Source: JADFOI01 sp965218935 (lineage in GTDB: Bacteria > Acidobacteriota > UBA6911 > RPQK01 > JADFOI01). Taken from it: 64,000 nucleotides of DNA. The position numbers and the translations under genes are program-made. The notes beneath the pieces are model-generated. The model was not told the DNA's origin and searched no databases. It saw nothing but the letters and a program-made list of their open reading frames with translations. The stretch is taken from NCBI GenBank assembly GCA_965218935.1, contig CBDCMH010000007.1, forward strand, positions 124,001-188,000, read 5' to 3'. Below are positions 31,546 to 40,313 of this stretch, in pieces (the first letter of the stretch is position 1; every line of letters begins with the position of its first letter).

Positions 31546-32595
31546 GTGGACAAGATGGAGACCACAGAGCGCATCATGGATGCCTCCCACCGGGAGGACG
31601 AGGTCACTTTTGAGAATAGCCTAAGACCTCGATTTCTGCGTGACTTCATTGGCCAGCAAAGGCTCAAGGACAGCCTCAAGGTCGCTGTGGAAGCGGCTCA
31701 ACAGCGGCACGAAGCCCTCGATCATGTTTTACTTTTTGGCCCTCCCGGACTGGGGAAGACCACGCTTGCCCACATCGTTTCCAATGAGCTGAATGTAAAT
31801 TTCCGCTCCACCTCGGGTCCTGCCATTGAAAAGCGGGGAGACCTGGCGGCGATCTTGACCAATCTGGAGCAAAACGACGTGCTCTTCATCGATGAAATCC
31901 ACCGCCTGCATCCCTCCATCGAAGAGATCCTCTATCCGGCCATGGAAGATTGCCAGATTGATATCATCATCGGAGAGGGCCCCGGAGCCCGTTCCATCAA
32001 GATCGATATTCCTCACTTTACCTTGGTTGGGGCCACCACACGAACGGGACTGCTGACCTCCCCACTGAGGGGTCGGTTCGGGATTATTCACCGTCTGGAT
32101 TTTTACAACCTGGAAAGCCTGGCCACCATCGTCCGCCGCTCGGCTGAGATTCTGGAAGTGACGATCGACGAGAAGAGTACTCTGGAGGTGGCCCGGCGCA
32201 GTCGAGGGACACCCCGAGTGGCCAATCGTCTTTTAAGGCGTGTTCGTGATTATGCCCAGGTCCGAGCGGGCGGCAGCATCAATCATGAAGTGGCCTGCCA
32301 GGGGCTGGATCTGGCCAATGTGGACCGCTTCGGCTTTGATGAGATTGATCGAAAGCTTCTGCTGACCATCATCGAAAAGTTTGGAGGAGGCCCCGTGGGC
32401 GTCAACACCATATCGGCAGCCATTAGTGAAGAAAAGGATGCCATTGAGGATATCTACGAACCCTATTTGATTCAGATTGGATTCCTTAACCGCACGCCGC
32501 GCGGTCGTACGGTGACTCCTCTTGCCTACGACCATTTCGGCATGAAGCCTCAAGCCACATCCCAGGCTACACCCCAGAAGGGCTTGTTTTCCTGA
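31546..32595 (+). CDS. ruvB: Holliday junction DNA helicase RuvB
   Basis: 349 residues. AAA+ motor for branch migration. Walker A GPPGLGKTTLAH, Walker B LFIDEIHRLHPSIEE, sensor 1 GATTRTGLLTSPLRGRFG with the arginine finger, sensor 2 GTPRVANRLLRRVRDYA, and the C-terminal winged helix (GGPVGVNTISAAISEE...GFLNRTPRGR). GTG at 31546 (or ATG at 31555) gives the usual N-terminus. Forms an operon with ruvA and the ORF6N gene. Confidence 0.97.
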   Translation: MDKMETTERIMDASHREDEVTFENSLRPRFLRDFIGQQRLKDSLKVAVEAAQQRHEALDHVLLFGPPGLGKTTLAHIVSNELNVNFRSTSGPAIEKRGDLAAILTNLEQNDVLFIDEIHRLHPSIEEILYPAMEDCQIDIIIGEGPGARSIKIDIPHFTLVGATTRTGLLTSPLRGRFGIIHRLDFYNLESLATIVRRSAEILEVTIDEKSTLEVARRSRGTPRVANRLLRRVRDYAQVRAGGSINHEVACQGLDLANVDRFGFDEIDRKLLLTIIEKFGGGPVGVNTISAAISEEKDAIEDIYEPYLIQIGFLNRTPRGRTVTPLAYDHFGMKPQATSQATPQKGLFS

Positions 32596-32610
32596 AGGTT
32601 TTTGTAGCGA

Positions 32611-34587
32611 CTATTTCTGGGGCTGTTCCTCCTCTGGCGGGTCCGGAGGCTTGGTTAAAAAGACACCGAGTCGCATCATGGCCAGGCGGCCCCCATCCAG
32701 CTTGAACCGCGGCTGCAGGAAGCTGCTCTGGATGTCAAAGGGGATCACTATTCTTTTGTGTGAGTCGGTGAAGAGACGGCCAAAGAGGCCGGCGGCGGGA
32801 CCCGTGAGCTGTTGGCTGGCTTCGGGAGTGAAGGCCGCGGTCGCCTCGAAGTCCAGTTCGCCGTTAAGACTGATTCCTCCCACCGCGCTCATGGTTAATT
32901 CCGGGGTTCTGATGATCAGATCTTTGGTGCGGAACCAGCCGTCGGCGATCTGAAAGGTGGGAGACAACTCCTCGAGTGTGGTGTCCTTCTCAGCAAAGGG
33001 CAATCCCACCAGACTATTGATGGTCGCCACCTCCCTTCCCAGGTTGAGCAGACCCAGGCGTCCCCGGGTTAGCCGGAGGGTTCCCTGACCTCTGGCTGTC
33101 TCGAAGATCCTCTTTCGCTCGGCGCCGGTCGTCTCCAGTTGCAGGGAGACCTGCAAATTCCCGAACAGTCGGTCCTTGGACTCGGTGTTCGCGGAAAGCA
33201 GCTGGTTGGTATTGACCCGCTCCAGCTGACCGCTGAAGGAGGCGGATGGCTCGGACTGGGAGAGGTCAATCTGTAATCGACCCGTGCCGGTGCCCCCGTG
33301 GAGACCAAAGCTGATCGGTTCGCAGAACAGCTGCGAGTTGGCGATTCGAGCCGTCGCTTCAAAGGGCTCAAGGATCAGCGTCCCGTGTCGAACTGTTTCG
33401 AATTTCAGCTGTCCGCTTCCCGTCATCTTCGTAAACCAGCTTAATTCCTGTCCGGCTTGCTCCTGCCCCTGCCTTTCGCCTGGGGAAGGCTTTTGGGAAA
33501 AGTCGATTAAACTTTCCAGTGCCGAGACATCAAGACGCTCTCCTCCGAACTCAAACTCGACTTTTGGAGCCTCGAAGTCGTTCACCTTGACGTAGCCCTC
33601 AATCGTTTCTTCCCCGATCGTGATCTGTAGACTCTTCAACTCCGCCTGATGGGGATCGAATTCAAGCTGGGCCTCCTGAATGGTGAAGGGGCGGGTAAAC
33701 CCCTGGGGCTGCAATAAGGCATCCTCAAGATAAACATTGCCGCTTACCCGGAGGGGAGTCTCGTCTGTTTGCGACAGGTTCCAGTCGAAGGTCATCAGGC
33801 CGCTCAAAGGGGTGATCTGGGGGACCCAATCGTTAAGGGTAGCCCTCATCGATTCCAGATTGGCCTTCAGTCGTCCTTCCGCGGAGAAAGGCGTTTCAGC
33901 GAAGGCATCGGGGTTGAGCGGGCCGATCAAGCCTTCCGCTTCCAGGCGGGTATCCTCTTGAAAAGCCGCTTGGATCTGGAAGGGGAAACGCTGTTGGGTG
34001 CTGATGTCGGAAAAGCTGAGGTTGATGCCTTCCAGGCGAAGCGGTTGGCGTCCGTTGCGCTCCACAACCAGCGTGCCCTCATTCAGCACCCAGTTTCGCA
34101 CCGGTGCCTCAACGGGCACGGCAACCGACGCCCCGCCTGAAGTCTCGTCCAGGTTGGCGTCACTTCCGGATCCGGAAGCTTGACCCAGCCGGGTGATGTT
34201 CCACTGGCCGGAGGAGTCCTCGCGAAGGTAAATGGTGGGCTTTTCCACCTGGAACTCGTTCACCACCGGGTCGCCACTCAGAAGCGATGAGAGAGAGACC
34301 TGGATGCCAACGGCCTGAGCGCTCAAGATGTGCTCCCCCTCGAAATCGGCACTCTCGGCCACCCGGATTTCGTTGAGGGTTAAGCTCAACGGAACCCATT
34401 CCAGATCCACATCGGCGGCCTCAACCGGTCTTCCCAGGGTCTGACTGAGACGCTCGACGATATATCCGCGGTATCGATTGGAGTCCAGGGTGAGCAGGAA
34501 AATACTGACGCCCACCAACACCAGGACCACGACGCCTGCCAAGACGAGCAGCGACTTCCGGACCAGGGTTGCTTCTGACCATTTCAT
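32611..34587 (-). CDS. AsmA family envelope protein
   Basis: 658 residues. A single N-terminal TM helix (LLVLAGVVVLVLVGVSIFLL) and then a long beta-rich periplasmic part. The AsmA signature occurs right after the helix: LDSNRYRGYIVERLSQTLGRPVEAADVDLEW, and the C-terminal AsmA_2-like region includes LNLGREVATINSLVGLPF, FQIADGWFRTKDLIIRT and a LNGELDFEATAAF segment. AsmA-like proteins bridge the periplasm and are linked to phospholipid or outer-membrane homeostasis. The C-terminus is a short Pro/Glu tail (PPDPPEEEQPQK). Follows the amidohydrolase gene on the same strand by 18 bases. Confidence 0.85.
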   Translation of the reverse strand: MKWSEATLVRKSLLVLAGVVVLVLVGVSIFLLTLDSNRYRGYIVERLSQTLGRPVEAADVDLEWVPLSLTLNEIRVAESADFEGEHILSAQAVGIQVSLSSLLSGDPVVNEFQVEKPTIYLREDSSGQWNITRLGQASGSGSDANLDETSGGASVAVPVEAPVRNWVLNEGTLVVERNGRQPLRLEGINLSFSDISTQQRFPFQIQAAFQEDTRLEAEGLIGPLNPDAFAETPFSAEGRLKANLESMRATLNDWVPQITPLSGLMTFDWNLSQTDETPLRVSGNVYLEDALLQPQGFTRPFTIQEAQLEFDPHQAELKSLQITIGEETIEGYVKVNDFEAPKVEFEFGGERLDVSALESLIDFSQKPSPGERQGQEQAGQELSWFTKMTGSGQLKFETVRHGTLILEPFEATARIANSQLFCEPISFGLHGGTGTGRLQIDLSQSEPSASFSGQLERVNTNQLLSANTESKDRLFGNLQVSLQLETTGAERKRIFETARGQGTLRLTRGRLGLLNLGREVATINSLVGLPFAEKDTTLEELSPTFQIADGWFRTKDLIIRTPELTMSAVGGISLNGELDFEATAAFTPEASQQLTGPAAGLFGRLFTDSHKRIVIPFDIQSSFLQPRFKLDGGRLAMMRLGVFLTKPPDPPEEEQPQK

Positions 34588-34605
34588 CTGCGACAGCCGA
34601 TCCCC

Positions 34606-35985
34606 TCAATCGGTGGGAGGGGCCGTAGAGACGGCCAGTCCGGGCCGGTTCACTCGTTTTCCGTTCATCCATACCTCATCGATTTTTCTCGAGTTGCGGA
34701 TGTCCTCCAGAGGATTGGCAGTGAGGACGATCAAGTCGGCGATCTTACCCGGTTCCAGCGTGCCGTATTGGTTTTCCGGTCCAAGAAACTTGGCGCCGTT
34801 GAGGGTAGCGGCCTGAATCGCCTGCATGGGCGTGAGGCCGGCTTTCACCATCAATTCCATCTCACGGTGCTCCCAGAGGCCCTGAAATCGCCCCGGTCCT
34901 CCCGAATCGGTTCCAATGGTAATTGGTATTCCGGCGGCTGCAATCTTGGCCAAATTTTTTGCTGCCGTAGCGTAGACTTCTCGAGTACTTTCCAGGTTCG
35001 GATTGTTGGCCAGATTCTCCTGGTATGCCTGGCCGCTCAACGTTTCCAAAACCAGGGCCGGAAACAAAACGGGCAGAGCAGGATCATCCAGAAAATCCGG
35101 GCCATCGGCGTAAGCGAGGCTGGAACTGTGTCCGACCAGCGTCGCCACCTGAATGACCCCGTTTTCCTTGGCCAGTTGAAGAAACTCATCGTCGACCTCC
35201 TGGTCGCGAACGCTGTGAGCGAGTCCATCCACGCCGAGTCGAATCAGCTCCTTGGTGTCCTCCAAGTAGTACATGTGAGCCAACACCTTAATGCCCTGGT
35301 TATGGGCTTCCTCAATAGTGGCCCCGTACAGCTCAGGGGTCAGTTTAGGAAGGGCGCCAAGGCGATCGTCCACCCAGATTTTGATCACATCAGGCTGCCT
35401 TTGTTGGACTAACTCTTGAACCAGCTGGCGTGCCTCATCCGGTGTGGTGGGCCGGTTGAGGTTTGGGTTTTCGGGGATCCATCCATCCTTGGCAGCAAAG
35501 CCATACCCGGCCGAGTAAAGCCGCGCCCCACCCGTTCTGCCGGCTCGCTGATCGGCCAGAAAGCCGACCATCGGTTCCTGGTCAATCCCCAGTGAGATCA
35601 TATGGGTGATGCCGTAATGAAGATAACGGTTGGCGTCCCGCTGAATCCGTTCCCGGTTATAGAACTGGTCGCCGGATTCCATTCCTTCGGTTCTGGCCAC
35701 GTGAGCGTGAAGGTTGAAGATTCCCGGGATGATGGTTTTTCCAGTGGCATCGACGGTCTGTGCGTCGGCTGGAATCTCGACGCTTCCCGAGCTTCCGATG
35801 GCCTGGATGGTATCGCCTGCGATGACGATGACCGCATTCTCAATAGGTGTGGACGATACCCCATCGATGACGGTGGCGCCTTCGATGACGACGAGAGTCG
35901 AATCCTGGAACTCAGGAGTCGTCGTGGGTTGGCAAGCCACCAGAAACAGACTGGCCAAAAGAGTCAGATATGCTCTTCGAGTCAT
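34606..35985 (-). CDS. Amidohydrolase-family lipoprotein
   Basis: 459 residues. The N-terminus is a lipoprotein signal with lipobox LFLVA-C (about residue 18). The mature part is a metal-dependent amidohydrolase of the imidazolonepropionase/prolidase-like group: composite domain (VVIEGATVIDG), metal motif GIFNLHAHVA (H-x-H), VIKIWVDD (likely metal-bridging Lys), HMYY and AHSVRD (metal His residues), GTDSGGPGRF (catalytic Asp), and the closing GTLEPGKIADLIVLTANPLEDIRN. Acts outside the cytoplasm. Family members hydrolyse peptides or cyclic amides; the substrate is unknown. May form a two-gene unit with the AsmA gene. Confidence 0.88.
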   Translation of the reverse strand: MTRRAYLTLLASLFLVACQPTTTPEFQDSTLVVIEGATVIDGVSSTPIENAVIVIAGDTIQAIGSSGSVEIPADAQTVDATGKTIIPGIFNLHAHVARTEGMESGDQFYNRERIQRDANRYLHYGITHMISLGIDQEPMVGFLADQRAGRTGGARLYSAGYGFAAKDGWIPENPNLNRPTTPDEARQLVQELVQQRQPDVIKIWVDDRLGALPKLTPELYGATIEEAHNQGIKVLAHMYYLEDTKELIRLGVDGLAHSVRDQEVDDEFLQLAKENGVIQVATLVGHSSSLAYADGPDFLDDPALPVLFPALVLETLSGQAYQENLANNPNLESTREVYATAAKNLAKIAAAGIPITIGTDSGGPGRFQGLWEHREMELMVKAGLTPMQAIQAATLNGAKFLGPENQYGTLEPGKIADLIVLTANPLEDIRNSRKIDEVWMNGKRVNRPGLAVSTAPPTD

Positions 35986-36234
35986 GATTTATCCCCCTTA
36001 AGAATTTATTGCTTGTGTCCCCATCCTCCCATGGGCTGGGCACCAAAAAAGTGTTGTGAGATCTCCCCAATGTTAAAGCCTGGGGAGGGGAAAAGCAATC
36101 AGTAGTAGACCACAGACCACAGCCGGCAGACCGGCTGAAATTCAAAATTCAAAACTCCAAATTCCAAACAATGTTCAAATGGAGTTGACCCGTTTTCGTG
36201 GACACTTGATTCTTTAGGGAGAAAGGAGAACACA

Positions 36235-36546
36235 ATGCCAAGAAATGGTCGAAGGTACCCACCTGAGTTTCGCCAGCAAATGGTGGAACTGGTGCGGTCA
36301 GGACGAAGTCCAGGATCATTGGCCCGGGAGTTCGAACCGTCTGATCAATCGATCCGCAACTGGGTTGCCCAGGTCGATCGGGATGAGGGCTGGCGCAAAG
36401 ACGGGCTAACGACGCCGGAGCGAGAGGAGCTGGGGCGGCTGCGTCGGGAGAATCGCCGCCTGCGTGAAGAGCGGGAGATCTTAAAAAAGGCGGCAGCCTG
36501 GTTCGCTCGGGAGACCGAGTCCGGATCTTCGGGTTCGTCAAGATGA
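36235..36546 (+). CDS. IS3-family transposase OrfA
   Basis: 103 residues. HTH_Tnp_1 domain (RRYPPEFRQQMVELVRSGRSPGSLAREFEPSDQSIRNWVAQ), then a leucine-zipper-like region (LGRLRRENRRLREEREILKKAAAWFA). It provides end recognition. AAGGAG lies upstream of the ATG. The stop overlaps the orfB ATG (ATGA, 36543-36546). A slippery heptamer occurs at 36483-36489. Confidence 0.92.
   Translation: MPRNGRRYPPEFRQQMVELVRSGRSPGSLAREFEPSDQSIRNWVAQVDRDEGWRKDGLTTPEREELGRLRRENRRLREEREILKKAAAWFARETESGSSGSSR
36483..36489 (+). promoter_or_regulatory. Probable -1 frameshift heptamer A_AAA_AAG
   Basis: In the orfA frame the codons are ttA AAA AAG, the canonical IS3 slippery heptamer, at the LKK in EILKKAAA. After the slip the -1 frame stays open to the orfB ATG at 36543, so an OrfAB fusion transposase can be made. 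Confidence 0.75.
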
Positions 36547-37397
36547 ATCAGGCCAGCCATAAGATTACCACCCTGTGCCGGGTACTGGGAGTCTCCACCA
36601 GCGGCTACTACGGGTGGCGGGGCCGTGAGCCAAGTGTTCGGGCTCAGCAGGATGCCCTTTTGCTGGCCCGGATCCGAGCCCTTCATGAGCGCTCTCGGGG
36701 CACCTACGGGGTTCCTCGGATTCACGCCCAGCTGAGTGCAAACGGGATTCCCGTCGGTCGTAAGCGTATCGCTCGTCTGATGCACAAAGCGGGTTTGCAA
36801 GGAGTGAGCCGTCGCAAGAAATACAGGACCACGATCCGGAATGAAAAGGTTCGGCCCGCTGCTGATCTGGTTCAGCGCGACTTCTCGGTGCAGGGCCCCA
36901 ATCAACTGTGGGTAGCGGACATCACCTACATCCGGACGGGCTCAGGATTTCTTTATCTGGCTGTGGTGCTCGATGCCTTCAGCCGCCGGGTGGTAGGCTG
37001 GGCCATGAAGACTCACCTGAGGACTCAGCTGGTGCTGGCCGCCCTGGAGATGGCTTTATGGCAGAGACGTCCACACAGCGTGATCCATCATTCGGACCAG
37101 GGCACTCAGTACACCTCGATTGCCTTTGGCCAGCGTTGTCGCCGAGCTGGGGTTCGACCCTCCATGGGATCGGGGGGGGACTGCTATGACAATGCCCTGT
37201 GTGAGAGTTTCTTTGCCTCGCTGGAGTGTGAGTTGCTGGAGCGTCACCACTTCCTCACCCCGACTCAGGCCCGTAGTGCCCTCTTCGACTTTATCGAGGG
37301 CTTTTACAACCCCCATCGGTTACACTCGTCACTGGGGTATCATTCCCCGGCTGAGTTCGAAAGGAGATATGCTACGTTACCTGCAGTCCCAAACTAG
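36543..37397 (+). CDS. IS3-family transposase OrfB
   Basis: 284 residues. HTH_21 region (YGVPRIHAQLSANGIPVGRKRIARLM) and the DDE core: Asp in WVADITYIRT, Asp in IHHSDQGTQYTS, Glu in ALCESFFASLE, followed by the usual NPHRLHSSLGYHSPAEFE end. All catalytic residues intact. With orfA and good end repeats, the element looks competent for transposition. Confidence 0.95.
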   Translation: MNQASHKITTLCRVLGVSTSGYYGWRGREPSVRAQQDALLLARIRALHERSRGTYGVPRIHAQLSANGIPVGRKRIARLMHKAGLQGVSRRKKYRTTIRNEKVRPAADLVQRDFSVQGPNQLWVADITYIRTGSGFLYLAVVLDAFSRRVVGWAMKTHLRTQLVLAALEMALWQRRPHSVIHHSDQGTQYTSIAFGQRCRRAGVRPSMGSGGDCYDNALCESFFASLECELLERHHFLTPTQARSALFDFIEGFYNPHRLHSSLGYHSPAEFERRYATLPAVPN

Positions 37398-37548
37398 AAA
37401 CTGTCCACCAAAGCGGGGTAACTTCACAAATTCAAAATTCAAAACCTGAAAAGAAGAATCCAGAAGTCCGGATCCAGAAGAAAACTCTTCTCTTTTCTCT
37501 TTCTCTCTGCGTGCGAAGCGCGCACAATAGCCCCGGGGAGGACCCTCG

Positions 37549-38706
37549 ATGGCACGAAAGTTTAAATCTCTGGAAACAAAACTCATTCATGCTGGCGAGC
37601 CTGAACCGCGTATCGAAGGCGCGGTCAGTATACCCATTTTCCAATCCTCGACTTTTGAGTACTCGGGTGAACGCGAGTACGACGACCTCAGATACATTCG
37701 CTTGAACAACACGCCCAACCATCAAGTGCTTCATCAAAAGCTGGCAGCCTTGGAGAACGGTGAGGAGGCTCTGGTGACGGGCAGTGGAATGGCAGCGATA
37801 TCGACCACCTTCTTCACGGTGCTTTGTTCGGGAGGTCATTTACTGGCCCAGAAGGGGCTCTATGGCGGTACCCATGATTTCATCAGCAAGGATTTTGCTT
37901 CCTTTGGTCTTTCCTTCGACTTTATCGACGGGGACAATCCCGATTCCTGGAAGGAGAAGCTACGCCCCAACACCCGGGCCATCTATGTCGAAACCTTGAC
38001 CAATCCTCTCCTGGAGGTGGCTGACCTCAAGGCTGTCGTCGAGTTTGCACGGGCGAATGGTCTGATCTCCCTCATCGATAACACCTTTACCAGTCCCATT
38101 AATTTTCGCCCCCTGGAATGGGGTTTTGACCTTTCTCTTCACAGCGGCACCAAGTACCTGAATGGACATTCCGATATTGTGGCGGGTGCGGTCATTGGCC
38201 GAGCTAGCCAGGTAGAGGAAATCAGACACCGATTGAACCACCTGGGCGGATCGTTGGATCCTCACGCCTGTTTTTTGCTTCATCGGGGGATCAAAACGCT
38301 GGCCTTGAGGGTGAGATATCAAAATGAAAGCGCGCTGAAGATTGCCCAGTTTCTGGAGGATCATCCTGCCGTAGCCGAGGTCCACTATCCGGGACTCCCC
38401 TCTCATCCCCGACACCAGAGAGCCCGTGAGTTGTTCGAGGGATGTGGTGGAATGGTGAGTCTTGAAGTGAAAGGCGGCCTGGAGGCGGCTCAGCGTTTCA
38501 TAGAGCAGACCACACTGCCCATCGTAGCCCCCAGCCTGGGGGGTGTGGAGACCCTGGTGACTCGCCCGGTCACCACGACCCATTCCGGTCTGACCCCAGA
38601 AGAGCGTCAGCAGCTGGGAATTTCCGACAGTTTGATCCGAGTCTCGGTGGGAATTGAGGCTACCCAGGATCTCATTGAGGACTTCGATCAGGCCTTGCTT
38701 TCGTGA
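37549..38706 (+). CDS. Trans-sulfuration family PLP enzyme (cystathionine gamma-synthase / beta-lyase / Met gamma-lyase type)
   Basis: 385 residues, fold type I. Motifs: ETKLIHAGEPEP at the N-terminus, YIRLNNTPNHQVL (phosphate-binding Tyr/Arg variant), ALVTGSGMAAIS, YVETLTNPLLEVAD, SLIDNTF and the PLP lysine in SLHSGTKYLNGHSD. C-terminal SLGGVETLVTRPVTTTHSGL and LIRVSVGIEATQDLI complete the family pattern. It makes or breaks C-S bonds of cystathionine, homocysteine or methionine; sequence alone does not separate these. The IS3 element has been inserted 120 bases upstream, so its promoter may be IS-supplied or lie in the short gap. Confidence 0.9.
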   Translation: MARKFKSLETKLIHAGEPEPRIEGAVSIPIFQSSTFEYSGEREYDDLRYIRLNNTPNHQVLHQKLAALENGEEALVTGSGMAAISTTFFTVLCSGGHLLAQKGLYGGTHDFISKDFASFGLSFDFIDGDNPDSWKEKLRPNTRAIYVETLTNPLLEVADLKAVVEFARANGLISLIDNTFTSPINFRPLEWGFDLSLHSGTKYLNGHSDIVAGAVIGRASQVEEIRHRLNHLGGSLDPHACFLLHRGIKTLALRVRYQNESALKIAQFLEDHPAVAEVHYPGLPSHPRHQRARELFEGCGGMVSLEVKGGLEAAQRFIEQTTLPIVAPSLGGVETLVTRPVTTTHSGLTPEERQQLGISDSLIRVSVGIEATQDLIEDFDQALLS

Positions 38707-38929
38707 CTTCGTGCAGTCCCCCGGCCCGCAGGCTAAACGGGCGTGCCCGTTCAGCCCACGAGGCTGGCTAGGGTGAGTAGGTCCGTTGGGTTCCTCACCC
38801 AAAGGTCTCGGGCAAGAAAAAGGGGAGTCCTACGAAAGGGGTTCTCACTGTTTACATTGCAACTATAAGAGTGTAGCCTTCACGGGAGGGTCCCTTACAC
38901 AACTGAGAGAGAATTGAAGAGAGGAAAGC

Positions 38930-39334
38930 ATGAAGTTTTTCAACGTTCTTCTCACCACCACACTCGTCCTGAGTCTGTGTTTTCCCAGTAACCTGATAGC
39001 CCAACAGCAACTCGGTCACGTTGTCTCCTTGGAAGAGATGAGAACCGCTCTTGTGAAGAGAACCGTCGAGCGAGCGGCCCATGTTCAGGAAGTTCAGAAG
39101 CTATTGCGTCATGCTGAGGTCCAGAAGCGGTTCGGCGCATTGGCGGATCTGGAGAAGATCGAGCAGGCACTTCCAACTCTGGACGACGAGACCCTGAGAC
39201 GACTCGCCGCCGACAGCCAGAAGGTAAACGACCAGCTGCAGGCGGGCTTACCCGGGTGGGCCAATGGGGTGATAATAGGGGCTATAGTGGCGGTGGTAGT
39301 TATTGTAGTTTGGGCTCACGTCGCTAGTGGCTAA
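38930..39334 (+). CDS. PA2779-like small membrane protein, paralogue 1
   Basis: 134 residues. Sec signal peptide (MKFFNVLLTTTLVLSLCFPSNLIAQ), a charged helical region (VVSLEEMRTALVKRTVERAAHVQEVQKLLRHAEVQKRFGAL, read as short blocks), then LEKIEQALPTLDDETLRRLAADSQKVND and a C-terminal TM helix (VIIGAIVAVVVIVVWAH). The plan 'signal, helices with ..VQ..L...GV..., LT..E...LA..ID.LPAG, TM' fits PA2779-family proteins, which accompany PA2778-family C39-like peptidases. Function of that family is unknown. The periplasmic domain is anchored by its C-terminus. The peptidase gene lies downstream in the same operon. Confidence 0.75.
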   Translation: MKFFNVLLTTTLVLSLCFPSNLIAQQQLGHVVSLEEMRTALVKRTVERAAHVQEVQKLLRHAEVQKRFGALADLEKIEQALPTLDDETLRRLAADSQKVNDQLQAGLPGWANGVIIGAIVAVVVIVVWAHVASG

Positions 39335-39385
39335 GAATAGGAATCGCGATAAAAACGCCGATTCAACTGAAGGAGAGAGGAAAGC

Positions 39386-39793
39386 ATGAAGTTCTTCAAC
39401 GTGCTTCTCACCACCACACTCGTTCTGACTCTGTGTTTTCCCAGTAACTTACTAGCCCAACGGCAACTCGGCCACGTTGTCTCATTGGAAGAGATGAGAA
39501 CCGCTCTTGTGAAGAGAACCGTCGAGCGAGCGGCCCATGTTCAGGAGATTCAGAAGCTATTGCGCCATGCTGAAGTCCAGAAGCGGTTCGGCGCATTGGC
39601 GGATCTGGAGAAGATCGAGCAGGCACTTCCAACTCTGGACGACGAGACCCTGAGACGACTCGCCGCCGACAGCCAGAAGGTAAACGACCAGCTGCAGGCG
39701 GGCTTACCCGGGTGGGCTTGGGGGCTGATCATAGGGACTGCAGTGGCGGTGACAATTCTGATAATTTTCCTTGCGGCTGTTTACAATAACTAA
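39386..39793 (+). CDS. PA2779-like small membrane protein, paralogue 2
   Basis: 135 residues, almost identical to paralogue 1 up to about residue 108, including the signal peptide, then divergent: the TM helix reads WGLIIGTAVAVTILIIFLAAV and the end is YNN. Conserved N-terminus plus variable membrane anchor suggests that the helical domain carries the function and that the copies are either redundant or form hetero-oligomers in the membrane. Ribosome site GAGAGGAAAGC. Confidence 0.75.
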   Translation: MKFFNVLLTTTLVLTLCFPSNLLAQRQLGHVVSLEEMRTALVKRTVERAAHVQEIQKLLRHAEVQKRFGALADLEKIEQALPTLDDETLRRLAADSQKVNDQLQAGLPGWAWGLIIGTAVAVTILIIFLAAVYNN

Positions 39794-39883
39794 GATAGGA
39801 ATCGAATCAAAACGCCGATCAAGTAGGAAATGGCGGTTCTTCCGCCCGACAACTGAGGAAAGAACTGAAGGAGGGAGAAAAGC

Positions 39884-40300
39884 ATGAAGTTTTTCAACGT
39901 GCTTCTCACCACCACACTCGTCCTGATTCTGTGTTTCCCGGGTGACTTGATAGCCCAACAGCAACTCGGCCACGTTGTCTCATTGGAAGAGATGAGAACC
40001 GCTCTTGTGAAGAGAACCGCTCAGCGTGCGGCTGATGTTCAGGACATTCAGAAGCTATTGCGCCATGCTGAAGTCCAGAAGCGGTTCGGCGCATTGGCAG
40101 ATCTAGAGAAGATCGAGCAGGCACTTTCAGCTCTGGACGACGAGACCCTGACACGACTCGCTGCCGACAGCCAGAAAGTGAACAACCAGCTCCAGGCAGG
40201 CATTGCAATATCCACGTGGGTGGCCTTGATCGTGCTTGCCGGCTTTATAGTAATACTCGTCCTTGCATGTACTGGGGTTATTGCTACTTGCGGCGGCTGA
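39884..40300 (+). CDS. PA2779-like small membrane protein, paralogue 3
   Basis: 138 residues. The helical region matches paralogues 1 and 2 with several substitutions (AQRAADVQDIQ, ALSALDDETLTR), and the C-terminus is replaced by a different anchor (STWVALIVLAGFIVILVLACTGVI) without the GLPGW linker. Closest to the peptidase gene (14 bases). The order of divergence suggests that copy 3 is oldest and copies 1 and 2 arose later. Confidence 0.75.
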   Translation: MKFFNVLLTTTLVLILCFPGDLIAQQQLGHVVSLEEMRTALVKRTAQRAADVQDIQKLLRHAEVQKRFGALADLEKIEQALSALDDETLTRLAADSQKVNNQLQAGIAISTWVALIVLAGFIVILVLACTGVIATCGG

Positions 40301-40313
40301 AAAGGGAGATTGC

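Larger units (their letters stand above)
36180..37426 (+). mobile_element. IS3-family insertion sequence, complete, with target duplication
   Basis: About 1.25 kb. Left end TGGAGTTGACCCGTTTTCG and right end (other strand) TGAAGTTACCCCGCTTTGG; about 22 of 28 positions match. A 4-bp direct repeat CAAA flanks it (36176-36179 and 37427-37430). It carries orfA and orfB in a -1 frame relation. It differs in sequence from the IS3 element at 0.2 kb and belongs to another IS3 subgroup. It lies between the amidohydrolase and the PLP-enzyme genes in AT-rich AAATTC-type DNA that continues on both sides. Confidence 0.92.
38890..40300 (+). repeat. Three tandem paralogous gene units (about 460-500 bp each)
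   Basis: Units of leader, signal-peptide gene and spacer begin around 38890, 39346 and 39846. The first two are almost identical over about 300 coding bases; the third differs more. Each unit has its own GAGAGGAAAGCATGAAG-type ribosome site. The pattern is tandem duplication with divergence only at the 3' ends of the genes. Confidence 0.8.

Noticed and set aside
36141..36179. A-rich AAATTC repeats flanking the second IS3 as its ends
   Set aside because: They lie outside the inverted ends and the CAAA target duplication; they are background low-complexity DNA.
38890..40300. CRISPR-like periodic repeat
   Set aside because: The units are about 460-500 bp coding duplications, not short repeats with unique spacers, and no cas genes are present.
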